Shown: positions 6,733 through 15,380, counted from the stretch's first letter. The stretch is 33,246 bases of DNA from Bacillota bacterium (GCA_012735315.1 JAAYHS010000019.1:1-33246), one strand, 5' to 3'. The notes: generated by a model from the letters alone, not told the origin. Numbers and translations are program-made.

Positions 6733-9039
6733 TTAGTATTCAAAGGCTCCGATATCCGGGGCGCTGCCGTTATAAGGTTCTCCGATATTAACGCCGCCGT
6801 CGATTAGGAAAGTTCCGGGCTTGGGTCTCAAAAGATTGATAATCGGAAGAGAACCGTCGGCTTGGCGCGGATTTTTAGCCAGTGAAGTATCCACGCTGTA
6901 GAACATATTGGCTGTGACCGTGCCGATCTGCCAGCTGTTGCCTTGCAAGAGGGCGCCGCTGGGCGTTTGGGCGATTACATTGGAAACGGCACTGCAATTG
7001 TTTTGGAATACATACTGTCCGCCGTTTTGCGGATTGTTGGGGAAAACGAAATTGCGATCGTTATTATAAGCGGTATTATGCCTCAAGGTAAGAGCGCCGG
7101 TGTTGTTGTTGTGATCAAAGCCTTTGCCTTTGTTATCAAAAGCTAGGCAGCGGATGACAACATGATTTCCGGCGATATAGTCTCCCCCTAACTTAAATCC
7201 GTTGCCGGCGCCTTCATAATTGGCCGGATTGCCGAAGACCGCGGGATTTCCGTTTCCAAAGGACCAGCAATTTTCAATTCTGACGGTGTTGGGAGCTCGC
7301 CAGAGGTCGAATCCGTCATCGGAATTTTCCCAGGCGCGGCATCCGACAAATTGGTTGCCGGGGCCGACCGCTTCTTTGCAAGCGAAGCCGTCCGCCTTAT
7401 TGCCCACTCGACCCCTAAGGTTGAAGTTACGGTAGCTGTCGCAATTTTTAACGAGATTGTGAGCGGCGGGACCTTCCAAATGGATCCCGGTAAGGCGGTT
7501 TTCGTAGGCGACGAGCCGTTCCAAAACATTATAACTGCCGTGAACCCGAAAACCGTTTCCGCCCGCTTTGCGTAAAGTGAGTCCGATGAGCCGCCAGTAA
7601 TTGGCGTCTAAACGGATTCCGTCATTACCGGCTTGCTCCGCTTGGGCGGAAAAATCGAGGATAGGAGTCTCGCCGGGGTAGGCGATGAGGGTAATCGGTT
7701 TGCTCGCGGTACCGCTCCGGCCGCTGTCGATCGTGATCTTGCTTGAGAAATAGTAAGTGCCGCCGCGCATATAGATGGTATCACCGGGCACAACCTTGCC
7801 GATCGCCGAAGTCAAGGTGGTTGGCTGGTTAATCGTTCCCGGATTGCTGCTCGTTCCGGAAGGCGACACATAATAAATGGAACCGTTAGTTACGGGAGTC
7901 GCGGTCGGCCGGGGCGTGGGTGTCGGGGTAGGGGCGCCGCCCGATAAAGCGGTGACTACCACATCGTCAATTTGACCGCTGGCGTAATTAAAAGTGACGC
8001 CGATTCTTCCGGAAGCAAAAGTGGAGTCGGTCGCCGTTAATTGTTGGACTCCGTTAACATAGGCTATCAAGGTATTGCCGTTTACGTCCAGCCGCAGCGT
8101 ATACCAACTCCCGGCCGAACAAGTATAACTTTTGGATGCCAGAGAGGTGGTGGAGCCGTTTACTTTTTTCCTGATCTCCAATTGGTTGGAATTGCTGAAT
8201 CTAAGGAAGTAAAAATTGTTGGTGTCTTGAAAACGCGCCATTAATCCGGCCATCCGGTTGGACCCATTGTAGCTGAGCACTTTGAGCTTGGCTTGGACCG
8301 AATAATTGGTCCAGGAAGACCCCGCATAGGCATAGCAATTGGCCGAAGTATTTGATTGTCGGAGGGTCCGTGAACCGTCGGCGACAACCGACCAAGTACC
8401 GCTGGAAGTGGTCCAATTATTGTAGTTGCCGCTTTCAAAATTATCGCTGAATAATGCGCTTTGACCGCTTGTCGGGGTCGGTGTGGCTGTCGCCGGTTTC
8501 GTCGGCGTCGGGGTAGGCGCCGGTGTGGGAGTTGCGCCTCCGATACTGATCATAGTCCAGCGTTGATTAGCGCTGGAGCTGCCGCTCCGTTGAAGCAAAT
8601 TGGCTCCGTTGGTGGTGCTTCCGTTGCCGTCCAAGTATAATCCGGTAGCGCGGTTTCGGAGCCGGATATTATTGCCGTCGGGGATAACTTCCCACTGGGC
8701 GTTGTAATGAGTGGTGTTCGCCCATTGGCCGCAAACGGAACCGCTGGATGTCCGTCTCATGCCGTCGATGAATAATCCGGTGCTCCGGTTCTTCAATTGA
8801 TAATAATTACCGGATACCCGGATGAATTCCCAATGGGAATTATAGTGGGTGGTGTTGGCCCATTGGCTTAAATCACTGCCGTTGTCGGCGCGCCCCATCC
8901 CGTCGATAAACATGGTGGTACGCCCGGCGTTTCGCAATTGATAATATCCGCTGTACGCAGCGTTTGCCGATGTGGCCGTGAAGCCCAGTATCAGCAAAAT
9001 CATGGCGCAAATCAAATTCCATTTAAAGATCCGTTTCAA
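6733..9039 (-). CDS. Secreted RICIN (CBM13) + LamG-like + PL9 pectate lyase-like protein
   Basis: A 768-residue modular extracellular enzyme. Residues 1-27 are a signal peptide cut after ANA. Residues 28-167 form a ricin-type beta-trefoil with repeated QW motifs. A PT-rich linker leads to a concanavalin-like/LamG-type domain (about 194-366), a second PT linker, and a right-handed beta-helix (387-768). D550 (KADGF) and D574, D575 and D578 (SDDGFDLW) have exactly the spacing of the four calcium-binding aspartates of pectate lyase Pel9A, and K616 in GNGFKLGG fits its catalytic lysine, so polygalacturonate is the likely substrate. The start is TTG at 9039, eight nt after GGAGG; a longer frame to 9273 is rejected because it would begin inside the promoter. 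Confidence 0.88.
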   Translation of the reverse strand: MKRIFKWNLICAMILLILGFTATSANAAYSGYYQLRNAGRTTMFIDGMGRADNGSDLSQWANTTHYNSHWEFIRVSGNYYQLKNRSTGLFIDGMRRTSSGSVCGQWANTTHYNAQWEVIPDGNNIRLRNRATGLYLDGNGSTTNGANLLQRSGSSSANQRWTMISIGGATPTPAPTPTPTKPATATPTPTSGQSALFSDNFESGNYNNWTTSSGTWSVVADGSRTLRQSNTSANCYAYAGSSWTNYSVQAKLKVLSYNGSNRMAGLMARFQDTNNFYFLRFSNSNQLEIRKKVNGSTTSLASKSYTCSAGSWYTLRLDVNGNTLIAYVNGVQQLTATDSTFASGRIGVTFNYASGQIDDVVVTALSGGAPTPTPTPRPTATPVTNGSIYYVSPSGTSSNPGTINQPTTLTSAIGKVVPGDTIYMRGGTYYFSSKITIDSGRSGTASKPITLIAYPGETPILDFSAQAEQAGNDGIRLDANYWRLIGLTLRKAGGNGFRVHGSYNVLERLVAYENRLTGIHLEGPAAHNLVKNCDSYRNFNLRGRVGNKADGFACKEAVGPGNQFVGCRAWENSDDGFDLWRAPNTVRIENCWSFGNGNPAVFGNPANYEGAGNGFKLGGDYIAGNHVVIRCLAFDNKGKGFDHNNNTGALTLRHNTAYNNDRNFVFPNNPQNGGQYVFQNNCSAVSNVIAQTPSGALLQGNSWQIGTVTANMFYSVDTSLAKNPRQADGSLPIINLLRPKPGTFLIDGGVNIGEPYNGSAPDIGAFEY

Positions 9040-9261
9040 ATTTAAAACCTCCTTTTTTATTTTTATGAGTTTTAATCGATTCCCGGAATCACCTCTTGAC
9101 CAAGTTTTTGGATAATCAGCTTTACTCGCGCCATAACGCGCGTAAAAATTCACTCGCTTAAGTTGTAAAAATAAATCATTAAAATGTAAATACAATTTTG
9201 GGTATTTAAGTCGCCTTTTAATTCTCTGTGACACTGACTCGGTGAAGAATTTCTCGGCTAA
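9040..9261 (-). other. Long 5' leader of the PL9-like gene
   Basis: About 215 nt lie between the predicted transcription start and the TTG start. A hairpin, TTTACTCGCG / CGCGCGTAAA with one mismatch and loop CCATAA, sits at 9121-9146. I could not match the leader to a known riboswitch consensus, including the c-di-GMP classes that would suit an extracellular enzyme. Confidence 0.5.
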
Positions 9262-9290
9262 ATTGTAACCCACATTGAATTTATTGTCAA
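9262..9290 (-). promoter_or_regulatory. SigmaA promoter of the PL9-like gene
   Basis: On the minus strand, TTGACA (9290-9285) and TACAAT (9267-9262) are separated by 17 nt, a near-perfect housekeeping promoter. Its -10 box lies within the first codons of the longest open frame, which supports the downstream TTG start. Confidence 0.85.
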
Positions 9291-9427
9291 AAATTTTTTA
9301 AAGATGGATTTCGAGTCGAAACACTAACGGGTTGCGCGGACTATTTCAAAACCGGGTTCGGCTTAAGGGGCTAGGCCACCGGTATATTTTTTCCTACTTT
9401 GAGCAGGCTGATGGCGGAGGTGAAAAA

Positions 9428-9670
9428 ATGTCTCCCAAAAAGGAAAAGTCAAGTCCAAATAGTCAAAATCCGGCCGCGCAAGCCAAGGAAAAATTGAAAT
9501 GGGAAACCGCCAGAGAACTCGGGTTGGATGACGATTTAGCCGGAGGCGGCGACGAGCTCACAGTGAGGGAAGCAGGTAAGATCGGCGGCAATATGGTCAA
9601 AAAGCTGGTGGAAAAAGGCGAACAGGAAATCGCCAAAGCCGAGGAAGACTTCAAAGAAACATCGGAATAA
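9428..9670 (+). CDS. Alpha/beta-type small acid-soluble spore protein
   Basis: An 80-residue DNA-binding spore coat-of-DNA protein of the alpha/beta SASP family, which protects forespore DNA. A Lys/Ser/Pro-rich start (1-22) precedes KWETARELG (24-32), the usual GPR protease cleavage region, and REAGKIGGNMVKKLV (47-61), the second conserved helix that contacts DNA. The tail is rich in Glu and Lys. The start ATG follows GGAGGTGA closely; a longer frame from 9332 lacks family similarity. It is monocistronic with its own terminator and divergent from the PL9-like gene. Such genes are normally driven by sigmaG in the forespore; I could not identify a clear sigmaG promoter. Confidence 0.9.
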   Translation: MSPKKEKSSPNSQNPAAQAKEKLKWETARELGLDDDLAGGGDELTVREAGKIGGNMVKKLVEKGEQEIAKAEEDFKETSE

Positions 9671-9679
9671 CATTAAAAG

Positions 9680-9698
9680 CGCAGCCGGAGCGGCTGCG
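9680..9698 (+). terminator. Rho-independent terminator of the SASP gene
   Basis: A compact stem CGCAGCC / GGCTGCG followed by TTTTAT, ten nt past the SASP stop codon. Confidence 0.9.
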
Positions 9699-9750
9699 TT
9701 TTATCTTATAAATAGCCATATCCTGATTGCAAATTGCCTCTTTAAATTAA

Positions 9751-9779
9751 TTGCCTTATTTTCCAATTTAATTTATAAT
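9751..9779 (+). promoter_or_regulatory. SigmaA promoter of the aro operon
   Basis: TTGCCT (9751-9756) and a perfect TATAAT (9774-9779) are separated by 17 nt. The implied leader to the aroC start is about 135 nt and contains two mutually exclusive short hairpins near 9841-9861. Confidence 0.65.
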
Positions 9780-9920
9780 TTAAACCAAGATTTAAAGGGA
9801 TTAAACGAATTTCCAATACTTTACGCGCGTTATTGAGTTGAGGGCAAGCCCTTTTTGGCTTTTATTTTTAAATGTTTACTTGTCATACAAATGAATTAAA
9901 CTCGAATGGAAGTGAAAAAT

Positions 9921-11123
9921 TTGATACGGTTTTTAACTGCCGGCGAGTCTCATGGTCAAGCCTTAACCGCTATTATTGAGGGTTTTCCGGCGGGACTGCC
10001 GATTTCCGTTGAAACGCTGCGGGAAGATTTGGACCGACGGCGGCAAGGATACGGCCGTGGCGGCCGGATGAAGATCGAAAGCGATGAAGTAAGCATCTTA
10101 TCGGGGGTCCGTAATGGTTTGACCCTCGGGTCTCCGATCACCTTGCTGATTTGGAATAAAGACTGGGAAAGATGGCAAAAGGTGATGTCCGTTACCGCCG
10201 TCGAGGATTCGGAAAGAGTGGCGATCGCTGCTGATGAACGGCTGCAAGAAATCGCTCCCCGGGTGACCAAAGCCCGTCCGGGGCATGCCGATCTGGCCGG
10301 AGCCATAAAGTATCAGCAAAAGGATCTCCGGAACATTCTGGAGCGGGCCAGCGCCCGGGAGACGGTGGCGCGGGTGGCGGTAGGCGCCGTAGCCCGGCGG
10401 TTCCTCAGTGAGTTCGGGATCACGGTTTTTAGCGGAGTGGTAAGAATCGGAACCGAGGCGGCGACCGATATCCCCGCGGATCTCGATGAATACCGGGAGA
10501 ATGTGAAAAATTCACCCCTATTCACTCCGGATCGGAGCGCTTCGCAACGGATGATCAACGCTATTGACCAAGCCAAGGCAGCCGGCGATTCTCTGGGAGG
10601 GATCATTGAGTTGCTGATCCAGGGAGCGCCGCCCGGCCTGGGAAGTCACGTTCATTGGGAACGGCGTTTGGACGCCCGTTTGGCTTGCGCCTTAATGAGC
10701 ATCCCCGCCATCAAAGGGGTGGAGGTCGGCCTTGGGTTCAAAGCGGCCGAGCTACCCGGTTCCCAAGTACACGATGGGATTTATTATGATGGAAAGCGGG
10801 GATTTTACCGCGAAACCAACAACGCGGGCGGCATCGAGGGGGGGATCAGCAACGGGGAATTGATCCGGCTCCGTCTGGCCATGAAACCGATTCCCACCCT
10901 CTATCGCCCCTTGAATACGGTTGATATCGAGACTAAAAAACCGGAGAAAGCCGCCGTAGAACGCTCCGATGTCTGCGCGGTTCCGGCTGCGGCAGTGGTG
11001 GCCGAGGCAATGGCCTGTTGGGTGATGGCCGAGGCTATGCTCGAAAAATTCGGCGGCGATCATTTGCGGGAGACTAAGGCGAACTTTGATAATTATCTGA
11101 AACAAAATAAGATATTGAAATGA
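9921..11123 (+). CDS. aroC: Chorismate synthase
   Basis: Catalyses the last shikimate step, 5-enolpyruvylshikimate 3-phosphate to chorismate, with reduced FMN. The family signatures are all visible: GESHG near the N-terminus, RRRQGYGRGGRMKIESD-type segment, RPGHADLAG, RASARETVARVA, GGIEGGISNGE and RSDVCAVPAA. The length of about 400 residues is normal. I prefer the TTG at 9921, which gives the usual MIRFLTAGESHG start and has GGAAGTGA five nt upstream; the ATG at 9906 has no ribosome binding site. It is the first gene of the aroC-K-B-Q run, although 145 nt with a short ORF separate it from aroK. Confidence 0.97.
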   Translation: MIRFLTAGESHGQALTAIIEGFPAGLPISVETLREDLDRRRQGYGRGGRMKIESDEVSILSGVRNGLTLGSPITLLIWNKDWERWQKVMSVTAVEDSERVAIAADERLQEIAPRVTKARPGHADLAGAIKYQQKDLRNILERASARETVARVAVGAVARRFLSEFGITVFSGVVRIGTEAATDIPADLDEYRENVKNSPLFTPDRSASQRMINAIDQAKAAGDSLGGIIELLIQGAPPGLGSHVHWERRLDARLACALMSIPAIKGVEVGLGFKAAELPGSQVHDGIYYDGKRGFYRETNNAGGIEGGISNGELIRLRLAMKPIPTLYRPLNTVDIETKKPEKAAVERSDVCAVPAAAVVAEAMACWVMAEAMLEKFGGDHLRETKANFDNYLKQNKILK

Positions 11124-11183
11124 TATTTAATGCTTTTTTCATCCATCCCTAAACCCGGGATGAAAAGGATGAAGGTTTCCAAA

Positions 11184-11249
11184 ATGGATAATGAATCAAA
11201 GGAAGATGACCAGTCGCTTGCGGCTGTCGAAGAATCGTTAATATCATAA
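11184..11249 (+). CDS. Possible 21-residue acidic small ORF between aroC and aroK
   Basis: An ATG at 11184, eight nt after GAAGG, opens a 21-codon frame rich in Asp, Glu and Ser that stops at 11249, 19 nt before aroK. An in-frame ATG at 11160 would extend it to 29 residues but has no ribosome binding site. I recognise no family. It could be translated as a spacer or leader peptide, or be chance. Confidence 0.25.
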   Translation: MDNESKEDDQSLAAVEESLIS

Positions 11250-11268
11250 ATTGCGCGGGAGCTTATCA

Positions 11269-11793
11269 ATGAATCTGGTGCTCATCGGTTTTATGGGAAC
11301 CGGTAAATCTAAAATCGGAAAGCTGTTGGCCGGAGAGTTGGGTTATGAATTCGTCGACACCGATTTGGTGATCGAAACCGAGTGCGGCCTGAAGATCGCC
11401 GAGATTTTCGCGACAAAAGGAGAGGCTTTTTTCCGGGATTTGGAGCATCAACTGGCCCAAAGATTAAGCGGGACCGATCATCAAGTAATCGCCACCGGCG
11501 GGGGGTGGGTATTAAATCCCGCGAATTTAGAATTATCCAGCGCCAATGGTTTTATCATTTCGCTGATCGCCGCGCCGGAGATTATTTATGAGCGGATTAA
11601 GGCCGAGAATCATCGGCCTTTATTGGCCTGCGAAGATCCGTTGGCGAAAATCCGCCAAATCATGAGTCAACGCGCTAACCTTTACCAAAAGGCGGATTTG
11701 GTGATGGATACATCCGAAAAAACCCCGGAAGAACTGACGGCAGTGATTATTGAAGCATTAGTAAAGAGAGGCGTGATCAATGCAAGAAGTTAG
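11269..11793 (+). CDS. aroK: Shikimate kinase
   Basis: Phosphorylates shikimate at the 3-hydroxyl using ATP. This 174-residue protein has the Walker A GFMGTGKS (7-14), the shikimate/Mg site D30-T-D32, R56 in FFRDLE, the GGG turn (77-79), R116-P in the lid, and R135 near the adenine site. The start ATG at 11269 follows GGGAG by about eight nt; an upstream in-frame TTG at 11251 adds six non-conserved residues. Its end overlaps the aroB start by 14 nt, so the two are translationally coupled. Confidence 0.95.
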   Translation: MNLVLIGFMGTGKSKIGKLLAGELGYEFVDTDLVIETECGLKIAEIFATKGEAFFRDLEHQLAQRLSGTDHQVIATGGGWVLNPANLELSSANGFIISLIAAPEIIYERIKAENHRPLLACEDPLAKIRQIMSQRANLYQKADLVMDTSEKTPEELTAVIIEALVKRGVINARS

Positions 11794-12874
11794 AGTGGAG
11801 TTAGGCGAGCGGAGTTATTCGATTTTAACCGGTACCGGTTTGTTGGTCCGGAGCGGTTCGTTATTCAAGGAACGCGGCGTAAAGGGAAAGATCTTGACGG
11901 TAACCAATCCCACGGTTGCCCAGTGGTATTTAACGCCGTTATTGGACAGTCTGGCGGAGGCCGGTTATCAAGCTGAAACCGTCTTGATACCGGATGGGGA
12001 AGAATATAAATCATTGGAACAGGCCGGCCGGATTTACGATAAGCTGGTGGACGGAGAGTACGACCGGAAATCGGTGTTGGTCGCTTTGGGAGGCGGAGTC
12101 ATCGGTGATTTGACCGGGTTCGCGGCAGCCACATATATGCGGGGAATCCGGTATATTCAAATTCCGACCACTCTGTTGGCCCAGGTGGATTCGAGTATCG
12201 GCGGGAAAACCGCGGTTAACCATCCCAAGGGCAAAAATTTAATCGGCGCTTTCTACCAGCCGAATTTGGTAATAAGTGATGTGGGAACTTTTCGGACATT
12301 GCCGGAGCGCGAGTTTAGCTCGGGAATGGTTGAAGTGATTAAACACGGGATGATCCTGGACCCCGATTATTTTGAGAAGCTGGAGCATGAAGCCCAGGCG
12401 ATTAAGGCGCGGGACCCGGAGATAATGGCTGAAATCGTCGCCGGTTCCTGCCGGATTAAAGCCGCTGTCGTCCAAGAAGATGAAAGGGAAACCGGGCGGC
12501 GGGCGATTTTAAATTTCGGGCATACCATCGGCCATGCTCTGGAAAGCATCACCGGTTATCAACGGTTCAAACACGGCGAGGCGGTGGCGTTGGGCATTCT
12601 GGCGGCGTTAAAAATTGCGTTGCGCAATAAGATATTGGATGACGCCGCGCTGTATCCAAAGGCGGCCGCGATGTTTGAAAGCTTGGGATTGCCGACTAAA
12701 TTGCCGGCGGGAATCAGTTGTGAGGGGATTATGGCTTTGCTTTATTTGGACAAAAAGGTCGAGTACGGGAAGATCCGCTGGATACTTCCGAAGTCCTTGG
12801 GACAAGTGCTGATCTCCAGTAAAATTCCGCCGGAAACGGTGAAGGATACTCTATCGGAATTAGGGGGAGTATAA
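11780..12874 (+). CDS. aroB: 3-dehydroquinate synthase
   Basis: Converts DAHP to 3-dehydroquinate with NAD and a divalent metal. This 364-residue protein shows the NAD-binding turn [13 protein letters not shown] (about 104), the [20 protein letters not shown] block, the metal ligands in [18 protein letters not shown] and KHGEAVALG, and the usual C-terminal helices. It overlaps aroK by 14 nt and is followed two nt later by aroQ, so aroK-aroB-aroQ form a tight cluster. Confidence 0.97.
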   Translation: MQEVRVELGERSYSILTGTGLLVRSGSLFKERGVKGKILTVTNPTVAQWYLTPLLDSLAEAGYQAETVLIPDGEEYKSLEQAGRIYDKLVDGEYDRKSVLVALGGGVIGDLTGFAAATYMRGIRYIQIPTTLLAQVDSSIGGKTAVNHPKGKNLIGAFYQPNLVISDVGTFRTLPEREFSSGMVEVIKHGMILDPDYFEKLEHEAQAIKARDPEIMAEIVAGSCRIKAAVVQEDERETGRRAILNFGHTIGHALESITGYQRFKHGEAVALGILAALKIALRNKILDDAALYPKAAAMFESLGLPTKLPAGISCEGIMALLYLDKKVEYGKIRWILPKSLGQVLISSKIPPETVKDTLSELGGV

Positions 12875-12876
12875 TC

Positions 12877-13317
12877 ATGAATGTTTTGGTGCTTCACGGG
12901 CCGAACCTGAACCTGCTCGGCAAGAGGGAACCCGGGATTTACGGCAGTGGGACCTTGGCCGATTTAAACCGGATGCTGGAAGAAACGGCCCGGGAATTAA
13001 ACTTGGAACTCAAAATTTTTCAGAGCAATTCCGAGGGGGCTTTAATCGATTATATTCAACAAGCGGCGGAATGGGCCGATGGGATTCTGATTAATCCGGG
13101 AGCGTATACCCATTATAGTTACGCGCTCCGGGACGCTTTGGCCGGAGTAGGCCTCCCGGTAATCGAGGTCCATCTCAGCAACGTCCATAAGCGGGAGGAG
13201 TTCCGGCATCATTCGGTAATTGCCCCGGTAGCCGTGGGGCAGATTATCGGCTTCGGTTTCGATAGTTATTTGTTGGGATTGAGGGCGCTTAAGGGATTGC
13301 TGGATAAGTGGCAATAA
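12877..13317 (+). CDS. aroQ: 3-dehydroquinate dehydratase, type II
   Basis: Dehydrates 3-dehydroquinate to 3-dehydroshikimate through an enolate. The 146-residue length is typical of the dodecameric type II enzyme. N10 and N12 in [10 protein letters not shown]17 and the catalytic Y22 in the flexible loop (KREPGIYG), N73 in [10 protein letters not shown], and E97/H99 in EVHLSN are all present. It ends the shikimate run; aroE, aroA and aroG are not in this window. Confidence 0.97.
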   Translation: MNVLVLHGPNLNLLGKREPGIYGSGTLADLNRMLEETARELNLELKIFQSNSEGALIDYIQQAAEWADGILINPGAYTHYSYALRDALAGVGLPVIEVHLSNVHKREEFRHHSVIAPVAVGQIIGFGFDSYLLGLRALKGLLDKWQ

Positions 13318-13414
13318 AGTTGCATATAAATCACGCTTTGGCTATTAATTTCCTGGTTTAATAATAATTTAGCCGCAGAGACGCGGGGTGGACGATTATC
13401 GGGAAGGAGTCGGA

Positions 13415-14488
13415 ATGATGCGGCGTCTGGCAAATTTGCGAGAGCAATTGGCGGATTTGAGTCTTGAGGGAATGCTGATCACCAATTGGGAGAACCGCCG
13501 CTATCTGAGTGGTTTTACCGGCACGGCGGGCGCGTTGGTCATCGGCGTTAAGGAGGCTTTTTTAATAACCGATTTCCGTTATTGGGAACAAGCGGCCCTG
13601 GAGAGCCCGGATTTTGAATTGTATAAAGGGGGACCGCGATTATGGGAGAGCGTCAAGGAGCTGCTTGCCGGACTAAAATGGAAACGGGTCGGGTTCGAGG
13701 CCGGGGCTCTTACTTATAAAGATTACCGCAGTTTGGAGGAGCTAGTGGCTGCCCTAGCCGAGTTGGTACCGGTAACCGATTTGGTGGAACAGCTAAGACA
13801 AACCAAGGATGCTCAGGAAATCGAATTAATTAAGAAAGCGGCGGCCATCACCGATTTGGCCTGGGAGAAAACTATCGGCATGATTAAACCCGGCGTTCAG
13901 GAACGGGAGCTGGCTTTGGAATTCGATTATCAACTGCGGTTGAACGGCGCCGAGGGAAGCGCTTTTCCGACCATTGTGGCTTCGGGCAAGCGCGCGGCTT
14001 TGCCCCATGCGGCCCCCAGCGCCAAGGTGATCGAACCGGGCGAGTTGGTGTTAATCGACGGCGGCGCGGTTTATCAGGGTTATCACGCGGACATGACCCG
14101 CACGGTGTTGCTGGGAAAGGCCGACCCCGAGCAGCGCCGGATCTACGATTTGGTACTCAAGGCCCAGGTTGAAGCCTTAAATAACTTAAGAGCCGGTCTC
14201 ACCGGCCGGGAAGCGGACGAGTTCGCCAGGAAAGTGATCGCCGCGGGAGGCTACGCCGATTATTTCGGGCATGGGCTGGGACATAGCGTGGGTTTGAATA
14301 TTCATGAAAATCCGCGGCTGTCTCCGACCGAATCCAATCAGATTCCTAAAGGAGCGGTGGTAACCGTTGAACCGGGGATTTACCTTCCGGACTGGGGCGG
14401 GATTAGAATTGAGGATTTGGTGGTGGTGGAGGAGCACGGGATTCGCAACCTTACGGGATCCCCTAAGGAAAAGTTACTGGAGATTTAA
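13415..14488 (+). CDS. M24-family Xaa-Pro aminopeptidase/dipeptidase
   Basis: A 357-residue metallopeptidase that removes residues next to proline. Residues 1-130 form the creatinase-like N-terminal domain and 135-357 the pita-bread catalytic domain. The dinuclear metal ligands D215, D226, H290, E319 and E333 are all present, as is H198 in the LPHAAPS motif. I chose the ATG at 13415 (AAGGAG five nt upstream) over the GTG at 13388. Placement directly before efp is a conserved Bacillota arrangement, where the gene is often called pepP, pepQ or yqhT; exact specificity cannot be read from the sequence. Confidence 0.93.
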   Translation: MMRRLANLREQLADLSLEGMLITNWENRRYLSGFTGTAGALVIGVKEAFLITDFRYWEQAALESPDFELYKGGPRLWESVKELLAGLKWKRVGFEAGALTYKDYRSLEELVAALAELVPVTDLVEQLRQTKDAQEIELIKKAAAITDLAWEKTIGMIKPGVQERELALEFDYQLRLNGAEGSAFPTIVASGKRAALPHAAPSAKVIEPGELVLIDGGAVYQGYHADMTRTVLLGKADPEQRRIYDLVLKAQVEALNNLRAGLTGREADEFARKVIAAGGYADYFGHGLGHSVGLNIHENPRLSPTESNQIPKGAVVTVEPGIYLPDWGGIRIEDLVVVEEHGIRNLTGSPKEKLLEI

Positions 14489-14569
14489 GAGTTCGGCGTT
14501 TTGTAGAAATTTGCCGATTAGCCGCTAAGCCCCGGGAGCGCGGAGCGGACTTTTCGGGGAGATAGCCCC

Positions 14570-14599
14570 TCGACAAAGGGACAGGCTTTATGATAGAAT
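14570..14599 (+). promoter_or_regulatory. Possible sigmaA promoter of efp
   Basis: TCGACA (14570-14575) and TAGAAT (14594-14599) are 18 nt apart, 56 nt before the efp start. Just upstream, GC-rich sequence at 14530-14570 can form small hairpins of the GGGG / CCCC type. Confidence 0.5.
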
Positions 14600-14654
14600 A
14601 TTTTTGGTTTTTGGTTGGCAGTTAATGTTTGATGTTCCATGAGGAGGATAACAG

Positions 14655-15221
14655 ATGGCGATTTCGGTTACTGATTTTAAGACGGGCTTGACGATTGAGG
14701 TTGACGGCCAATTATTTCAAGTGATTGAGTTTATGCATGTCAAACCGGGGAAAGGGGCGGCGTTCGTTCGTTCAAAACTGAAAAACATCCGGACCGGCGC
14801 GACCGTGGAACGGACCTTCAACTCCAATGAAAAAGTGGAACAGGCCCGGATTGATTTTCGGGAGATGCAATTCTTGTATAAAAGCGACGCTGATTATGTG
14901 TTTATGGATATGGAGAATTATGAGCAGTTAACCATTCCTACCGATAAGATGGGCGACGCTCCCAAATACTTAAAGGAAAATATGACGGTTGAGATTCAAA
15001 TGTTTCAAAATGAAATCCTCGGGGTGCAACTCCCGAACACGGTTGAGCTGGAGGTTGTGGAAACGGATCCCAACTTTAAAGGAGATACCGCCACCGGCGG
15101 GACCAAGCCGGCTACCTTGGAAACCGGCGCTGTGGTTAATGTTCCGTTTTTTGTTGAAAACGGTGATGTGATCCAGGTGGATACCAGGACCAACCAATAT
15201 TTGAAGAGGGTTAATAAATAA
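14655..15221 (+). CDS. efp: Translation elongation factor P
   Basis: Binds ribosomes stalled on polyproline and stimulates peptide bond formation. The 188-residue protein has the three beta-barrel domains of EF-P. The tip loop of domain I reads KPGKGAAF with K33 at the position that is modified in many bacteria. The C-terminal domain ends with the signature [16 protein letters not shown]. The ATG follows GAGGAGGA at good spacing. Gene order M24 peptidase-efp is conserved in Bacillota. Confidence 0.98.
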   Translation: MAISVTDFKTGLTIEVDGQLFQVIEFMHVKPGKGAAFVRSKLKNIRTGATVERTFNSNEKVEQARIDFREMQFLYKSDADYVFMDMENYEQLTIPTDKMGDAPKYLKENMTVEIQMFQNEILGVQLPNTVELEVVETDPNFKGDTATGGTKPATLETGAVVNVPFFVENGDVIQVDTRTNQYLKRVNK

Positions 15222-15332
15222 GTTTTCGTTCCGAGTTCCGCGTTTCGCGTTTCTAGTTTTGGGTTCAGCGTTTTGGGTTCGGTGTTCCGCGTTTCTAGTT
15301 CAACGTTCCGTGTTTTGCGTGTGAATGTTGGG
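15222..15332. repeat. GT-rich word-like degenerate repeat downstream of efp
   Basis: About 110 nt made almost wholly of variants of GTTCCG, GCGTTTC, GGGTTC and TAGTT. GCGTTTCTAGTT occurs exactly at 15247-15258 and 15289-15300. The sequence does not code and forms no clear hairpin. A related stretch lies at 17935-17985 inside the spoIIIA operon. Confidence 0.7.
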
Positions 15333-15380
15333 AAGACTTTGGTATTAGCCGAGTTTTTGTTGTGATTGGCTTATTAAATG

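Noticed and set aside
9040-9261. c-di-GMP or other known riboswitch in the PL9 leader
   Set aside because: I could not align the leader to any consensus I know; only a hairpin is visible.
9040-9273. N-terminal extension of the PL9-like protein to 846 residues
   Set aside because: The extension starts inside a near-consensus promoter and precedes a clear signal peptide; TTG at 9039 has an excellent ribosome binding site.
1-9300. Novel defence or antiphage island in the accessory left part
   Set aside because: The genes there (GT51, methyltransferase, hydrolase remnant, Pal-like, DUF815, LOG, PL9) belong to unrelated housekeeping or envelope families, lie mostly in separate transcription units, and show no nuclease, toxin or sensor module.
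11136-11166. Terminator between aroC and aroK
   Set aside because: The stem lacks a downstream T tract, and the arms are AT-rich.
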